Assembly: GCA_913061145.1 (NCBI GenBank)
Contig: CAJXUQ010000001.1
Location: 1-64,000 of the forward strand
Direction: 5' to 3'
From: an uncultured Haliea sp.
GTDB lineage: Bacteria > Pseudomonadota > Gammaproteobacteria > Pseudomonadales > Halieaceae
DNA: 64,000 nucleotides
Below the pieces are notes generated by a model. The model was not told the DNA's origin, did no database searches, and worked only from the letters and a program-made list of their open reading frames with translations. The position numbers were made by a program, and so were the translations under genes. Position 1 is the stretch's first letter. Each line of letters begins with the position of its first letter. Positions 50,310 through 58,875 of the stretch are shown here, in pieces.

Positions 50310-52007
50310 GTGAGCGCCTCGCCTGCAACCCTCGGCCACCGGCGTGTGCTGCGCTTCTGGGGCTGGGGTTACGCCGATGAGGTGTTGGATGCGGCCGAGG
50401 AAACACGTCTGGCTGACCTGGTGTCGCTGCTGGGGGGCGGGTCGCCTGTTGCCGCACCGACGCTGGCGGATTTCACGCTACCCGCGCCACGCATCACTCC
50501 ACCCGCGCCGCTGCAGGCCATCTGCTCCGCCTCACCCTACGACCGCCTGTCGCATGCCCTGGGCAAGTCGCTTGCCGACAGCCTGCGCCTGCTGCACCGC
50601 ACGGTGCCGGCAGTGCCGGATCAGGTAGTCTTCCCACACAGTGAGGGGCAACTCGAAGCGGTGCTTGACTGGGCGAGCAGTGTGCGTGCTGCGGTGATTC
50701 CCTTCGGTGGCGGCACCAGCGTCTGCGGTGGTGTCGAAGCCGATATCCCGGGCGACTACGACGGCGTGCTGTCCGTCGACCTGCAATACATGAATCGCGT
50801 GCTGGATGTTGACCGCAGCAGCCGGGCGGCGCTGATCGAGGGGGGCGCCCTGGGCCCCGATCTCGAGGCGGCCTTGAAACCCGCGGGGCTGACGCTGCGG
50901 CATTTCCCCCAGAGCTTTCAGTTCTCCACCCTGGGGGGCTGGATAGCGACCCGCGCCGGCGGCCACTACGCCACCCAGTACACGCACATCGACGACTTTG
51001 TCGAGAACCTGCGCATGCTGACCCCCCGTGGTGTGCTGGAGACGCGCCGCCTGCCCGGCTCCGGCGCTGGCCCGTCCCCCGACCGGATGCTGATCGGCTC
51101 CGAGGGGACGCTCGGCTTTATCACCCGCGCCTGGATGCGGGTGCAGGACCGCCCGCGCTACCGCGCTTCGGCCAGCGTGCGCTTCCCCGATATGGCGCGG
51201 GCCACCCGTGCGGTTCGCGCCGTGAGCCAGGCAGCGCTGTTTCCCAGCAACTGCCGCCTGCTGGACCCGGCGGAAGCGCTGCTGAACGGTGTCGGTGACG
51301 GCACCACAGCGCTGCTTGTGCTGGCCTTTGAATCCGCCGATCACCCGCTGGATGCCTGGCTGGCGCGTGCGCTTGAGTTGATGGCAGACCACGGCGGGCG
51401 CTGGGATGCCGAGGCGGTGCAGCGCTCCCTGCACGGCCAGGATGACAGCGCGGCGGCGGAGCACCGGCAGGGCGCAGCGGGCACCTGGCGTGACCAGTTC
51501 CTGCGTGCGCCCTATTATCGCAACTACCTGACACCCCGTGGCGTCATGGCGGATACCTTTGAGACCGCGATCACCTGGGACCGCTTCGACGCTTTCTACA
51601 CCGGTGTGCGCGCTGCACTGGAGCGCGCCATTCGCGAAGCAACCGGGGCAGATGGCCTGCTCAGTTGCCGTTTTACCCACGTCTACCCCGATGGCCCTGC
51701 ACCGTACTTCACCTTCTATGCGCGAGGCACCGACCGGGGTGACATGCAGGCGATGCTGGACCGCTGGCGGCATATCAAGCGTGCCGCCAACGCGGCGGTC
51801 ACCGGCCTTGGCGGCACGGTGACACACCACCACGCCGTGGGGCGGGATCATCGTCCAGCGGGCTATGACGAGCAGGTGCCAGCGCTGTTCCGCGAAGCCT
51901 TCGCCGGCGCTCGCGCCGTGCTCGATCCGCAGGGCATGATGAACCCGGGCGTTCTGGTCGACACGCCGTCCCGCGGCGCGGTGGCGGGCGGGGTGCTGGG
52001 CGATTGA
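50310..52007 (+). CDS. FAD-linked oxidase, alkyldihydroxyacetonephosphate synthase-like
   Basis: 565 residues from GTG 50310. The FAD-binding part has PFGGGTSVCGGVEA and FSTLGGWIATRAGGHYATQYTHIDDFVENL split by loops, plus GSEGTLGFITRAWMRV. The C-terminal half has the HHH triad in VTHHHAVGRDH near the end, as in AGPS. AGPS swaps the acyl of acyl-DHAP for a fatty alcohol in ether-lipid synthesis; bacterial homologues may do this or oxidise hydroxy acids. The HHH motif and length favour an AGPS-like function. It reads one base after the small secreted gene and is followed by the tRNA. Confidence 0.88.
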   Translation: MSASPATLGHRRVLRFWGWGYADEVLDAAEETRLADLVSLLGGGSPVAAPTLADFTLPAPRITPPAPLQAICSASPYDRLSHALGKSLADSLRLLHRTVPAVPDQVVFPHSEGQLEAVLDWASSVRAAVIPFGGGTSVCGGVEADIPGDYDGVLSVDLQYMNRVLDVDRSSRAALIEGGALGPDLEAALKPAGLTLRHFPQSFQFSTLGGWIATRAGGHYATQYTHIDDFVENLRMLTPRGVLETRRLPGSGAGPSPDRMLIGSEGTLGFITRAWMRVQDRPRYRASASVRFPDMARATRAVRAVSQAALFPSNCRLLDPAEALLNGVGDGTTALLVLAFESADHPLDAWLARALELMADHGGRWDAEAVQRSLHGQDDSAAAEHRQGAAGTWRDQFLRAPYYRNYLTPRGVMADTFETAITWDRFDAFYTGVRAALERAIREATGADGLLSCRFTHVYPDGPAPYFTFYARGTDRGDMQAMLDRWRHIKRAANAAVTGLGGTVTHHHAVGRDHRPAGYDEQVPALFREAFAGARAVLDPQGMMNPGVLVDTPSRGAVAGGVLGD

Positions 52008-52029
52008 CGTGTTTTTGGCGCCGGGGGAC

Positions 52030-52058
52030 TTGACGAACAGGGCATCGATACCTATAGT
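52030..52058 (+). promoter_or_regulatory. Strong sigma-70-type promoter of tRNA-Arg
   Basis: TTGACG (52030-52035) and TATAGT (52053-52058) are separated by exactly 17 bases. A GC-rich discriminator (AGCGCCCC) follows, a feature of stable-RNA promoters under stringent control. Transcription would start about 52065, a few bases before the mature tRNA. Confidence 0.85.
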
Positions 52059-52071
52059 AGCGCCCCTCAAC

Positions 52072-52148
52072 GCGCCTGTAGCTCAGCTGGATAGAGTACC
52101 TGGCTACGAACCAGGCGGTCGCACGTTCGAATCGTGCCAGGCGCGCCA
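52072..52148 (+). tRNA. tRNA-Arg (anticodon ACG)
   Basis: The 77-base gene has a 7-bp acceptor stem (GCGCCTG with CAGGCGC), D arm with AGCTCAGCTGGATAGAG, anticodon stem CCTGG/CCAGG enclosing CTACGAA (ACG reads CGN as inosine), a five-base variable region, T loop TTCGAAT and an encoded 3' CCA. It matches the classical gammaproteobacterial tRNA-Arg(ACG). An IS begins only 18 bases after its end. Confidence 0.97.
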
Positions 52149-52166
52149 TATCAAACCCGCATTGCT

Positions 52167-53470
52167 GGCTCTCCCCAATTAACGGGGGATAGACCGGTTC
52201 TCACTAAACTCGATTGATGATGCCATCCCAGCCACAGTGGGTTAAGACCCTCAATCGATAGTTCTCAAAGTTTCTGAACCCGTAGGCTCGTCGAGTCATC
52301 ATCTCCATCTTGGTGTGGAACCCCTCAGTGGGCCCGTTGCTCTTGCTGAATCGCCACATCATGACGATCGGCTCAAGCCATGACGTCAGCGTTTTGGCCA
52401 ACCTTCTCAGCGGGCTTTGACGCAGCTGGTCGATCAGCTCCAGTAGCTCAGGCAACTTCTTCTGCGCCGTTTTCTTCTTCAGGTTTTTGAGTAGCAGCAG
52501 CGTGTTGAGGCGCTGTCTGGCCCCGTAGAGCGCTGCCAGGACCGGATAGTCGCTCAGGTAGCGCTGCAGGTTCTCGCGCTGTTCTGGTTTCAGGCGCCAG
52601 GCATGGCGTCGCATGAGGCTCAGTAGTCCCCGGTTCCGGCGACCCTCCGGGTGCACGTCCTTCCAGGCGTTCAGGAAGTGCTGGTTGACCAGGCGAATAA
52701 CGTGGAACCGATCGGCGACGATCGTGGCCCCCGGGAAGTACTGACGAGCGATGTTGCGGTAGGTTTCCGACAGGTCCATGACGATGAGTTTCACGTTGTC
52801 CTTTCCCGGCAATCGCCGCAAATAACCCTCCAAGCTGGTCTCGGAGCGCCCCAGGCGCACATCAAAGACTTTGTTGCGGCGTAGATCCACGAGGGTTGTG
52901 GCAAAGCCCCGTTTGCGGGTGAAGAAGTGCTCGTCGATGCCCAGGACCTTGGGGCAGGGCCGATTCGACATCTCGGATACCCGTCGTTGGCAGTGTGCGT
53001 GATACCAGCGTTCGGTGGTCGCCGCGCTGATGCCATGCGTGCGCGTCAGTTTGGCCTGGGTGACGCCGCCGTCGTGGGTCTCGAAGACCTCGAGCCGGAA
53101 AGCTTCCGAAGCCCTATAGCGCGGCCGCACGCCCTTGAATCGGTGGCGGAAGTAGCGACCACAGCGGGGGCAGTGATACTTCGGTGCTTTGAGATACAGG
53201 GTGATCAGCTGATTCCCCTGACGTGTGTGCTTCAGGGTTCGCTGGTAGGTCGCCTTGATCCGGATCTTCGGATGCTGGCAGTGCAGGCAGCAGGGCCGCT
53301 TCCTGGGTTTGGCATAGACAAAAATCGCATCATTGCGATCAACGCGTTCGACCTCCAGCTCTGGAAGGCCTAGTATTAATCCTGCGTGGGACATCGGGTG
53401 TTCTCCATTAAACAGATTCCGCAAAATCAGTTTAACGAGCCCCGGTGTCCCCCGTTAATGATGAAGAGCC
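52167..53470 (-). mobile_element. ISL3 family insertion sequence
   Basis: About 1304 bases. The left end GGCTCTCCCCAATTAACGGG at 52167 and the reverse complement of the right end (GGCTCTTCATCATTAACGGG, ending 53470) form imperfect terminal inverted repeats sharing ATTAACGGGGGA and a following ACCGG. The single gene inside is an ISL3 transposase. I see no clean 8-bp target duplication: flanks GCATTGCT and GGGTTGGC differ. A further copy of the left end occurs at 53476, just outside, suggesting a tandem or nested insertion history. Confidence 0.88.
52204..53394 (-). CDS. ISL3 family transposase
   Basis: 396 residues from ATG 53394 (GGAGA nine bases upstream); a TTG 10 codons earlier is less likely. 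The N-terminal zinc-finger region has CLHCQHPK and CPRCGRYFRHRF; an HTH-like segment follows (AKLTRTHGISAATTERW). The DDE domain has LGIDEHFFTRKRGF, VMDLSETYRN and ADRFHVIRLVNQ, and the late catalytic Glu lies in SNGPTEGFHTKMEMM. The gene is intact and so may be active. It transcribes towards the tRNA gene. Confidence 0.95.
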   Translation of the reverse strand: MSHAGLILGLPELEVERVDRNDAIFVYAKPRKRPCCLHCQHPKIRIKATYQRTLKHTRQGNQLITLYLKAPKYHCPRCGRYFRHRFKGVRPRYRASEAFRLEVFETHDGGVTQAKLTRTHGISAATTERWYHAHCQRRVSEMSNRPCPKVLGIDEHFFTRKRGFATTLVDLRRNKVFDVRLGRSETSLEGYLRRLPGKDNVKLIVMDLSETYRNIARQYFPGATIVADRFHVIRLVNQHFLNAWKDVHPEGRRNRGLLSLMRRHAWRLKPEQRENLQRYLSDYPVLAALYGARQRLNTLLLLKNLKKKTAQKKLPELLELIDQLRQSPLRRLAKTLTSWLEPIVMMWRFSKSNGPTEGFHTKMEMMTRRAYGFRNFENYRLRVLTHCGWDGIINRV

Positions 53471-53802
53471 GGGTTGGCTCTCCCCAATTAACGGGGGATA
53501 GACCGGCCGAACTTTCGAGCAGGTCATTCCATAGTCCGGATTCCTGCTCCCGCGTTCCGGTGTTGACCTTGAACAACGCCATCTCTCTGAATTGAGCAGC
53601 AGCCGGGGAACCAGAAAGGGCCTGTTTCGCCTGGACATGGCCTGGGGCTGGGTGCTGCGCGTTGCGTGGTGCCGGTGAGTGGTCTGGAGGACCAGAATGA
53701 CATCGTGTAGCTTTTGGTGACGGATCCCGACGGACCGCAGCATTCAGCCTCAAAAATCAAGAACTTCAACGCGGTGGGAAAGCGCTACCGGGATACTGTT
53801 GA
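53471..53802. other. Intergenic stretch with stray ISL3 terminal repeat
   Basis: About 330 bases without a supported gene. At 53476-53506 it holds a copy, in direct orientation, of the IS left end (GGCTCTCCCCAATTAACGGG and on to ACCGG), identical to 52167-52197 over 31 bases; with one preceding T the match is 32 bases. Beyond 53506 the match ends abruptly. The remaining sequence shows no coding frame I trust and no strong terminator. Confidence 0.7.
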
Positions 53803-54174
53803 TCATTCCGGACAACGCACGAATTCCGTGGTCACTGAGCCAAGTGGCGAATCGGGATTGTGCAGAACAAGCCGCCCGCTGCTGACAGCCTCAATAGTCA
53901 GGCGTTGCTCGGTGTCGAGGTGCTCTACAAACAACGTGCTGCCCTCCACTCTGTAACCGGCGCTGCTTAGCGTTTGCCACTCGCCGTCCTCCACAACGAT
54001 CGCGCTATGCCTGCCTGCCGCGTCGAATGTCAGCCGGGAATCCAAACAACTTGCTTCATCTACCGCCCACGCCCCAACGATCGATGCGTCCGCCACCGCG
54101 TAGCTGGCACCCAGGCCGAGCAGAAATGGGCAAAGTCGCAGCGCAAGAAGGGTATGGGAGACCTTTTTCTTCAT
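53803..54174 (-). CDS. Small secreted protein, unknown
   Basis: 123 residues with a signal peptide (TLLALRLCPFLLGLGASYAVA) ending near residue 29. The mature ~95 residues are strand-rich: VGAWAVDEASCLDSRLTFDAAG, DGEWQTLSSAGYRVEGSTLF, and a final TTEFVRC; two Cys (in EASCLD and VRC) could form a disulfide. This looks like a small beta-barrel/lipocalin-like periplasmic protein, but I do not recognise the family. Its start overlaps the next upstream gene by four bases (ATGA), so it is the third gene of an operon. The region is AT-richer than the window average. Confidence 0.75.
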   Translation of the reverse strand: MKKKVSHTLLALRLCPFLLGLGASYAVADASIVGAWAVDEASCLDSRLTFDAAGRHSAIVVEDGEWQTLSSAGYRVEGSTLFVEHLDTEQRLTIEAVSSGRLVLHNPDSPLGSVTTEFVRCPE

Positions 54175-54722
54175 GCCTGTCCCCCGGTATCCTGCCTCTG
54201 GTTGCCTACGGAGTCTTTGCCCTCGCGATAGCGGCGTAGCCAGTCGTTGATCGCATCAGCCAGCATGCCGGCGCCATCGCCGGAGATCGACCAGTTCGAT
54301 ACCGGTACCCGGGTCACGGGCCGCGTGTTGGAGAACAGCAGGTTCAGTCCGCTGGTTGGGCGCGAGTTACCTTTGTCTCCGCCATGATTCCGGTTTAGCT
54401 CCACGTCTGCGCCATCCAGTTGGTCAAGGTCAAACTCAAAGACCTTGCGTTCAAGCATCGAGGTTTTGATCATTTGAACCTTGTGGTCGGCTGCGCTGAG
54501 CCGCAAATGGGTGCGCTGGGTGAGAAAGTAACGGCCCACCAGCACCACCACTGCGATAATACTGCCGGACACCAGTCCGTTGATAATCTCGCCGCCCAGA
54601 AAAAGCGCAAGCGTGAACAGTGCACCGAAGCCGCCGATGGGGCCGAGCATGAACCAGAGGATGAAGCGCGGCAGTTCCACCAGGATTTCCAGCTCCTGTT
54701 CAGAGTTGTTTACGACCTTCAT
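54171..54722 (-). CDS. Two-helix membrane protein with cytoplasmic beta domain, unknown
   Basis: 183 residues from ATG 54722. Two membrane helices (LPRFILWFMLGPIGGFGALF and SGSIIAVVVLVGRYFLTQ) are followed by a strand-rich domain: RLSAADHKVQMIKTSM, KVFEFDLDQLDGADVEL, and a Pro/Asn-rich loop, ending ADAINDWLRRYRE. The layout, pairs of helices then a PH-like beta domain, is shared with the upstream gene 54735-55268, so they are paralogues. Function unknown; an inner-membrane signalling or stress protein is possible. Confidence 0.75.
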   Translation of the reverse strand: MKVVNNSEQELEILVELPRFILWFMLGPIGGFGALFTLALFLGGEIINGLVSGSIIAVVVLVGRYFLTQRTHLRLSAADHKVQMIKTSMLERKVFEFDLDQLDGADVELNRNHGGDKGNSRPTSGLNLLFSNTRPVTRVPVSNWSISGDGAGMLADAINDWLRRYREGKDSVGNQRQDTGGQA

Positions 54723-54734
54723 GCTGGCAAGCTC

Positions 54735-55268
54735 CTATGAACGGGGGGCTGTATGTGACACGTCCGGAGTTATCGCCCCATCCGCTCTGCGGCGACCTTC
54801 CTCCAGCCACTGGTTTAATTGCTCGCTTACGCTAAGAATGGCTGCCACGTCCGGGCGGAAGGCATTGAACTTGACGTGGCTTGCCGGATTGGTAGCGCCG
54901 AACACCAGCACCAGCATCGTCTCTGGAATGCTCTGGCTACCGTGGCGAGTTTGTGTCTCGCTACGCTGCAAGGCTGACAAAGGGTACTCCGCTACCTTCT
55001 CGCCCAGAGGGGTGGTGGCCTTGATCTGCAGGAGGTCAGTGTGCCTGTCTGCGATAAGCTGCAGGCGGCGCACCACCTGCGTTAGCATCAGCCAGCCCAG
55101 TGCGGTCAGCATTAGAAGTGAGATGGTGATACCCGACAGAGAGAGCTCCACCAGCGCTCGTGCCAGGCCAATGAGAAGCACCACACAGACGGCTCCGAGG
55201 CCGATGATCCAGTTGGTCGGCTGATGTTGCACAACGAGTAAATCAGCCGTCTTGGTTGTTATTTCCAT
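54735..55268 (-). CDS. Paralogous two-helix membrane protein, unknown
   Basis: 177 residues from ATG 55268. Helices at NWIIGLGAVCVVLLIGLARAL and ITISLLMLTALGWLMLTQV precede a strand-rich domain RLQLIADRHTDLLQIKA, GEKVAEYPLSALQRSET and MLVLVFGATNPASHVKFNAF, ending VSEQLNQWLEEGRRR. This mirrors the neighbour gene 54171-54722 (same order, similar QLIADRHxDLLQI versus RLSAADHKVQMI). It is 12 bases upstream of that gene and opens the three-gene operon. No known family is recognised. Confidence 0.75.
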   Translation of the reverse strand: MEITTKTADLLVVQHQPTNWIIGLGAVCVVLLIGLARALVELSLSGITISLLMLTALGWLMLTQVVRRLQLIADRHTDLLQIKATTPLGEKVAEYPLSALQRSETQTRHGSQSIPETMLVLVFGATNPASHVKFNAFRPDVAAILSVSEQLNQWLEEGRRRADGAITPDVSHTAPRS

Positions 55269-55814
55269 CCACTCATCATCCAGCGCAATTGCAGTTTGCC
55301 TCGATGCCCAAGGACCGTGGTTCACTACTGAATTTGTAGCTCAAATCGCAAAAAAAGTCTGCCTTTTTTATCTAGGGGGGGGGCCTGTCATGCTTGAGAC
55401 ATAACCTCCGGCATATACCGGAGACATGATTTACACCTTCAGGTATTTGGGCGTCTGCCAACTACCTCAGTTGTGCAACCTGGCCGCCCGGTTTAGCGTG
55501 GTGCCTATGCGCCGATATGTTCATCGATACATCAGTACGTTACGCAACCCCAAGGCATCTCCGCCCGCCTGCGCATTTCAGGTTCTTCGTTCGTCTCAGC
55601 ACACTCGTGTGCGCTCGGGCATCCCCCAGAGCACCGACCCGGCCTATTGCCACTCAAGATTGGACCGTTCCTGTGGCCCCAAAGCACCATCAAAGATACC
55701 ATTGATGAGGATCAGGGGTCCCTCGGTGGTTGGTCGCGACTTCAATTACCGCGAGGCCCGAGTCCAACACGTGGACTATGACGTTTCATCTTCAAGGAGT
55801 CGCCTGGATAACCT
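55269..55814. other. Long intergenic region with homopolymer and palindrome
   Basis: 546 bases lying between the divergent membrane-protein operon and cbpA. It holds A7 and T6 tracts around 55350-55370, a run of nine G at 55375-55383, and a palindrome CTCCGG-CATATA-CCGGAG at 55406-55423 flanked by two GAGACAT words. I accept no coding frame in it. It must contain promoters for both divergent units; a heat-shock-type site for cbpA is possible but not convincing. Confidence 0.6.
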
Positions 55815-56774
55815 ATGGAATTCAAGGACTATTACAACATCCTGGGTATCGCGCCCGATGCCGACCCCAAGGAGGTCAAAGCCGCTTATCGCAAACTCGC
55901 GCGTAAATATCACCCGGATATGAATCCGGATGAAGGTGCCGAAGCCAAGTTCAAGGACGTTGCCGAAGCCTATCAGGTGCTCAAGAATGCCGAGACAAGA
56001 GCAGAGTTTGACGAGTTGCTCAAGTACGGCTCGCAATCGCAGCATGGCTTTCAACCACCCCCCGGATGGAAATCGTCCGCGAACGCGGGATACCAGGAAG
56101 GCGCACAATTCGATGGAAGCTTTTCCGACTTCTTCAACTCGATTTTTGGTGGAGCAAGTCAGGGGCAGAGAGCGGATGACTTTTACCAGGGGGCGCATCG
56201 TGGCAGAGGCAGCGATATAGAGATTGAACTCCCCGTATTTCTTGAGGAAACGCTGAAGGAAAATGAAAAGAGCGTGGAGTTTGTGATACCCGCCGATGAG
56301 TTTGCACAAACACCGACGTCAAGGAAGCATTTGAAGGTCAAAATACCCCAGGGCATCATGGACGGGGAAAGGATTCGCCTTCGGGGCCAGGGCAAGCCCG
56401 GTTATAACGGGGGCACCCCGGGTGATCTCTACCTGCATATCCGTGTGGTACCGCACCCGCTATTCGATGTTGTCGGGCACAATCTCACCATTACGGTTCC
56501 TTTGACTCCCTGGGAAGCTGCCTTGGGCACCAGGGTAACCCTGCCAACCCTCGAGGGGAAAATACATCTCACGATCCCGCCCGGCACACAGTCAGGAGAC
56601 AAGTTGCGGCTGAAAGGTAAGGGCTTGAAGAGCAAAACTGTAACAGGTGACATGTTCGCGGTTGCCAAAGTGGTCATGCCGGAAAACATCAGCGAGAAAA
56701 GCAAAGCACTCTGGCAAGCGCTGGCAGAGAGCGAATCCTTTGATCCTAGAAAAGACTGGGACACCAAATCATGA
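55815..56774 (+). CDS. cbpA: Curved DNA-binding/DnaJ-class co-chaperone CbpA
   Basis: 319 residues from ATG 55815 (AAGGAG 14 bases upstream). The J-domain has KDYYNILGIAPDADPKEVKAAYRKLARKYHPDMNPDEG with HPD, written here across helices; it is followed by a Gly/Phe-rich linker (about 70-125) and the C-terminal substrate-binding beta domains (IELPVFLEETL, KIPQGIMDGERIRLRGQG, TVPLTPWEAALGTRV). The zinc-finger of full DnaJ is absent, as in CbpA. It stimulates DnaK and binds curved DNA in E. coli. It overlaps cbpM by four bases. Confidence 0.95.
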   Translation: MEFKDYYNILGIAPDADPKEVKAAYRKLARKYHPDMNPDEGAEAKFKDVAEAYQVLKNAETRAEFDELLKYGSQSQHGFQPPPGWKSSANAGYQEGAQFDGSFSDFFNSIFGGASQGQRADDFYQGAHRGRGSDIEIELPVFLEETLKENEKSVEFVIPADEFAQTPTSRKHLKVKIPQGIMDGERIRLRGQGKPGYNGGTPGDLYLHIRVVPHPLFDVVGHNLTITVPLTPWEAALGTRVTLPTLEGKIHLTIPPGTQSGDKLRLKGKGLKSKTVTGDMFAVAKVVMPENISEKSKALWQALAESESFDPRKDWDTKS

Positions 56775-57103
56775 GTGATTCATTATTCAGTATTTCATTT
56801 AACGAGCTCTGCCAGCTTGAAGGTATTGACAGTGACGTGGTCATTGAGATTGTTGAGTATGGCATCGTCAGGCCCGCCAATCTCAGCAGGGAAACCAGCG
56901 AGAGCGATCAATGGCTGTTTGACACCACGAGCATTCGTTGGCTGAAAAAAGCGCTGCGCTTGCACCGCGATCTGGAGATTGACTGGCTTGCGGTCGCCAT
57001 GGTGGTTGACCTGATGCGTGAGAACGAAATACTGCAGAAGGAAAATGATACCTATCAGCGCCAGCTTGCACGGTTCATAAAAGACGCTGCCCACCCCGAG
57101 TAA
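56771..57103 (+). CDS. cbpM: Chaperone modulator CbpM
   Basis: 110 residues from ATG 56771, overlapping the cbpA stop by four bases. The MerR-like small domain has FNELCQLEGIDSDVVIEIVEYGIVRPA and the helix DTTSIRWLKKALRLHRDLEIDW, followed by a C-terminal helix (MRENEILQKENDTYQRQL). CbpM binds the J-domain of CbpA and inhibits its interaction with DnaK. The neighbour pairing makes the call secure. Slightly lower GC than distant genes. Confidence 0.95.
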   Translation: MSDSLFSISFNELCQLEGIDSDVVIEIVEYGIVRPANLSRETSESDQWLFDTTSIRWLKKALRLHRDLEIDWLAVAMVVDLMRENEILQKENDTYQRQLARFIKDAAHPE

Positions 57104-57173
57104 CCGCGCGTCCTTTGCGCGCGCACTGGAGGATCTCGGCACCTTGCGAAACAGCTTCGGGTGATGGGGGATT

Positions 57174-57380
57174 TTGCGTTGGTATACGGCGCTCAATGCC
57201 CTGCTTATGCTGCCGCTCTTCAACTCAGGGGTGCTCATACACCTGCAGCGGTATCTGCAGGGCGATTTGGCGCGCTACCTGTCCCTCAGCGCCTGGTGGT
57301 GGGCGGTAGCAATCAACGCCCTGGGGGTTTCTCTCGGGCTTTGTCTCAGCTGGCTCGCCCATCGGGCAAGCGCCAGGTAG
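57174..57380 (+). CDS. Small two-helix membrane protein, tentative
   Basis: 68 residues from TTG 57174, with GGGGGA five to nine bases upstream. Two hydrophobic helices (WYTALNALLMLPLFNSGVL and WWWAVAINALGVSLGLCLSWL) flank a polar turn (HLQRYLQGDLARY). The arrangement resembles small inner-membrane proteins but has no family assignment. The unusual start codon makes this less certain. Confidence 0.45.
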   Translation: MRWYTALNALLMLPLFNSGVLIHLQRYLQGDLARYLSLSAWWWAVAINALGVSLGLCLSWLAHRASAR

Positions 57381-57615
57381 AACGGGCTGTTCCAGCGCGT
57401 CCGCGCCCGGGCTGAGGGTGAACGCCCGGCGCGCTGGGGAGCATGCCCTGTGTCAGGCGGTCCTCGGTTAGCCGGCGATCGTGCAACGCCGCAACTTATA
57501 AGCATATTTCGAAAAAATCGTTGGCTGCAGTGTGCCGCTGGCCTAGGATGCGCAAGCTCGGTTTCCGGCCCAGCCGGATGATGACACAACGCCTAAACAC
57601 AAGTGGTGACTTCGC

Positions 57616-58875
57616 GTGACTTTCAGTAACTCTCTCCTGACCGGCTCCCTGCTGCTGGGCGGTATTGCAATGACGGCTGCCGAGGCACAGGCAACCAACG
57701 GCTACTTTACCCACGGCACAGGCGTGCGCGCGCAGGCGGTCGCCGGTGTCAGCCTGGCACTGCCCCAGGACGCCCTGATTGCCGCCAGCAATCCCGCGGG
57801 CACCGGCAGGGTCGGTGATCGAATCGATGCCGGACTGACCTGGTTCCAGCCTGATCGCAGCTCGGTCATCGAAGGCAACCTCGCGGGCGCAGATGGCCGC
57901 TATGATGGCAATGACGACGCCTGGTTCCTGCTGCCCGACATTGGCTTTACACAGGCGGTCAATGAACAACTGAGCTGGGGGATTGCGCTATATGGTAATG
58001 GCGGCATGAACACCAGCTACACCGACAACCCCTACGCCGCGTTCGGTGCAAGCGGAGAGGCCGGCGTCGATCTGGCACAGGCTTTTGTCACACCCTCGGT
58101 CGCCTGGCGCGCGGGCAACCACAGTTTTGGCGCAGCGGCGACCTTTGCCTACCAGCGTTTCGAGGCAAAAGGCCTGGCACCCTTCGACGGTTTCAGCAGC
58201 CGACCCGGCTCCGTCACCGACCGCGGCCACGACAGCAGCACCGGTTGGGGCGTCAAACTGGGCTGGATGGGTAACGTCAGTGACAGCGTCACTCTGGGCA
58301 TTGCCTGGTCATCCGAGATCGACATGTCCAATTTTGACGACTATGCCGGGCTATTCGCTGACGATGGCGACTTCGACATCCCCGAATCCTTTGGCGCCGG
58401 TATCGCCTGGAGGCTCAACAAGGCGTTAACCCTGGCTGTGGACTGGCAGCAGATTCAGTACAGCGATATCGACTCGGTGGGTAATCCGCTGGCACCCCTG
58501 CTGTCCGGTGTGCCACTGGGTGTCGCAGGTGGCCCAGGCTTTGGCTGGGAGGACAGCGACGTCTACAAACTCGGCACCGTGTATACGGTGACGGAAGCCC
58601 TCACGCTTCGAGCGGGTGTCAGCCACATGGATCAGCCCATTCCCGGCGGCGAGACCTTCTTCAACATTCTCGCACCGGGCGTGATTGAAACCCATGTGAG
58701 CTTCGGCGCCAGCTGGGCGGTGTCCGACAGGAGCGAGTGGAATTTTGCCTATACACGCGGACTTGAAAAAACCGTGCGCGGCGCCAATTCTATTCCCGTG
58801 CCGTTCGGTGGCGGCGAGGCCAACCTCACCATGCACCAGAACATACTTGCAATCGGCTTTACGAGACTGCTCTGA
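57616..58875 (+). CDS. FadL-family outer-membrane hydrocarbon/fatty-acid channel
   Basis: 419 residues from GTG 57616. A signal peptide (SLLTGSLLLGGIAMTAAEA) precedes the family start NGYFTHGTGVRAQAVAGV. Conserved features include ALPQDALIAASNPAGTGR, a plug-like N-terminal segment, WGVKLGWMGNVSDSVTLGIAWSSEID and a strand-rich remainder ending IGFTRLL. FadL-like barrels import fatty acids, alkanes and aromatic compounds across the outer membrane. It overlaps the first YeeE/YedE gene by one base, an uncommon operon pairing. Confidence 0.9.
   Translation: MTFSNSLLTGSLLLGGIAMTAAEAQATNGYFTHGTGVRAQAVAGVSLALPQDALIAASNPAGTGRVGDRIDAGLTWFQPDRSSVIEGNLAGADGRYDGNDDAWFLLPDIGFTQAVNEQLSWGIALYGNGGMNTSYTDNPYAAFGASGEAGVDLAQAFVTPSVAWRAGNHSFGAAATFAYQRFEAKGLAPFDGFSSRPGSVTDRGHDSSTGWGVKLGWMGNVSDSVTLGIAWSSEIDMSNFDDYAGLFADDGDFDIPESFGAGIAWRLNKALTLAVDWQQIQYSDIDSVGNPLAPLLSGVPLGVAGGPGFGWEDSDVYKLGTVYTVTEALTLRAGVSHMDQPIPGGETFFNILAPGVIETHVSFGASWAVSDRSEWNFAYTRGLEKTVRGANSIPVPFGGGEANLTMHQNILAIGFTRLL

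Noticed and set aside
52166-53506. 32-base repeat as a CRISPR or phage attachment pair
   Set aside because: Only two copies exist, both coincide with IS termini, and neither matches the tRNA 3' end.
55426-55923. Plus-strand frame of 165 codons before cbpA
   Set aside because: Its 3' third overlaps cbpA out of frame, it has no ribosome site and no recognisable composition.
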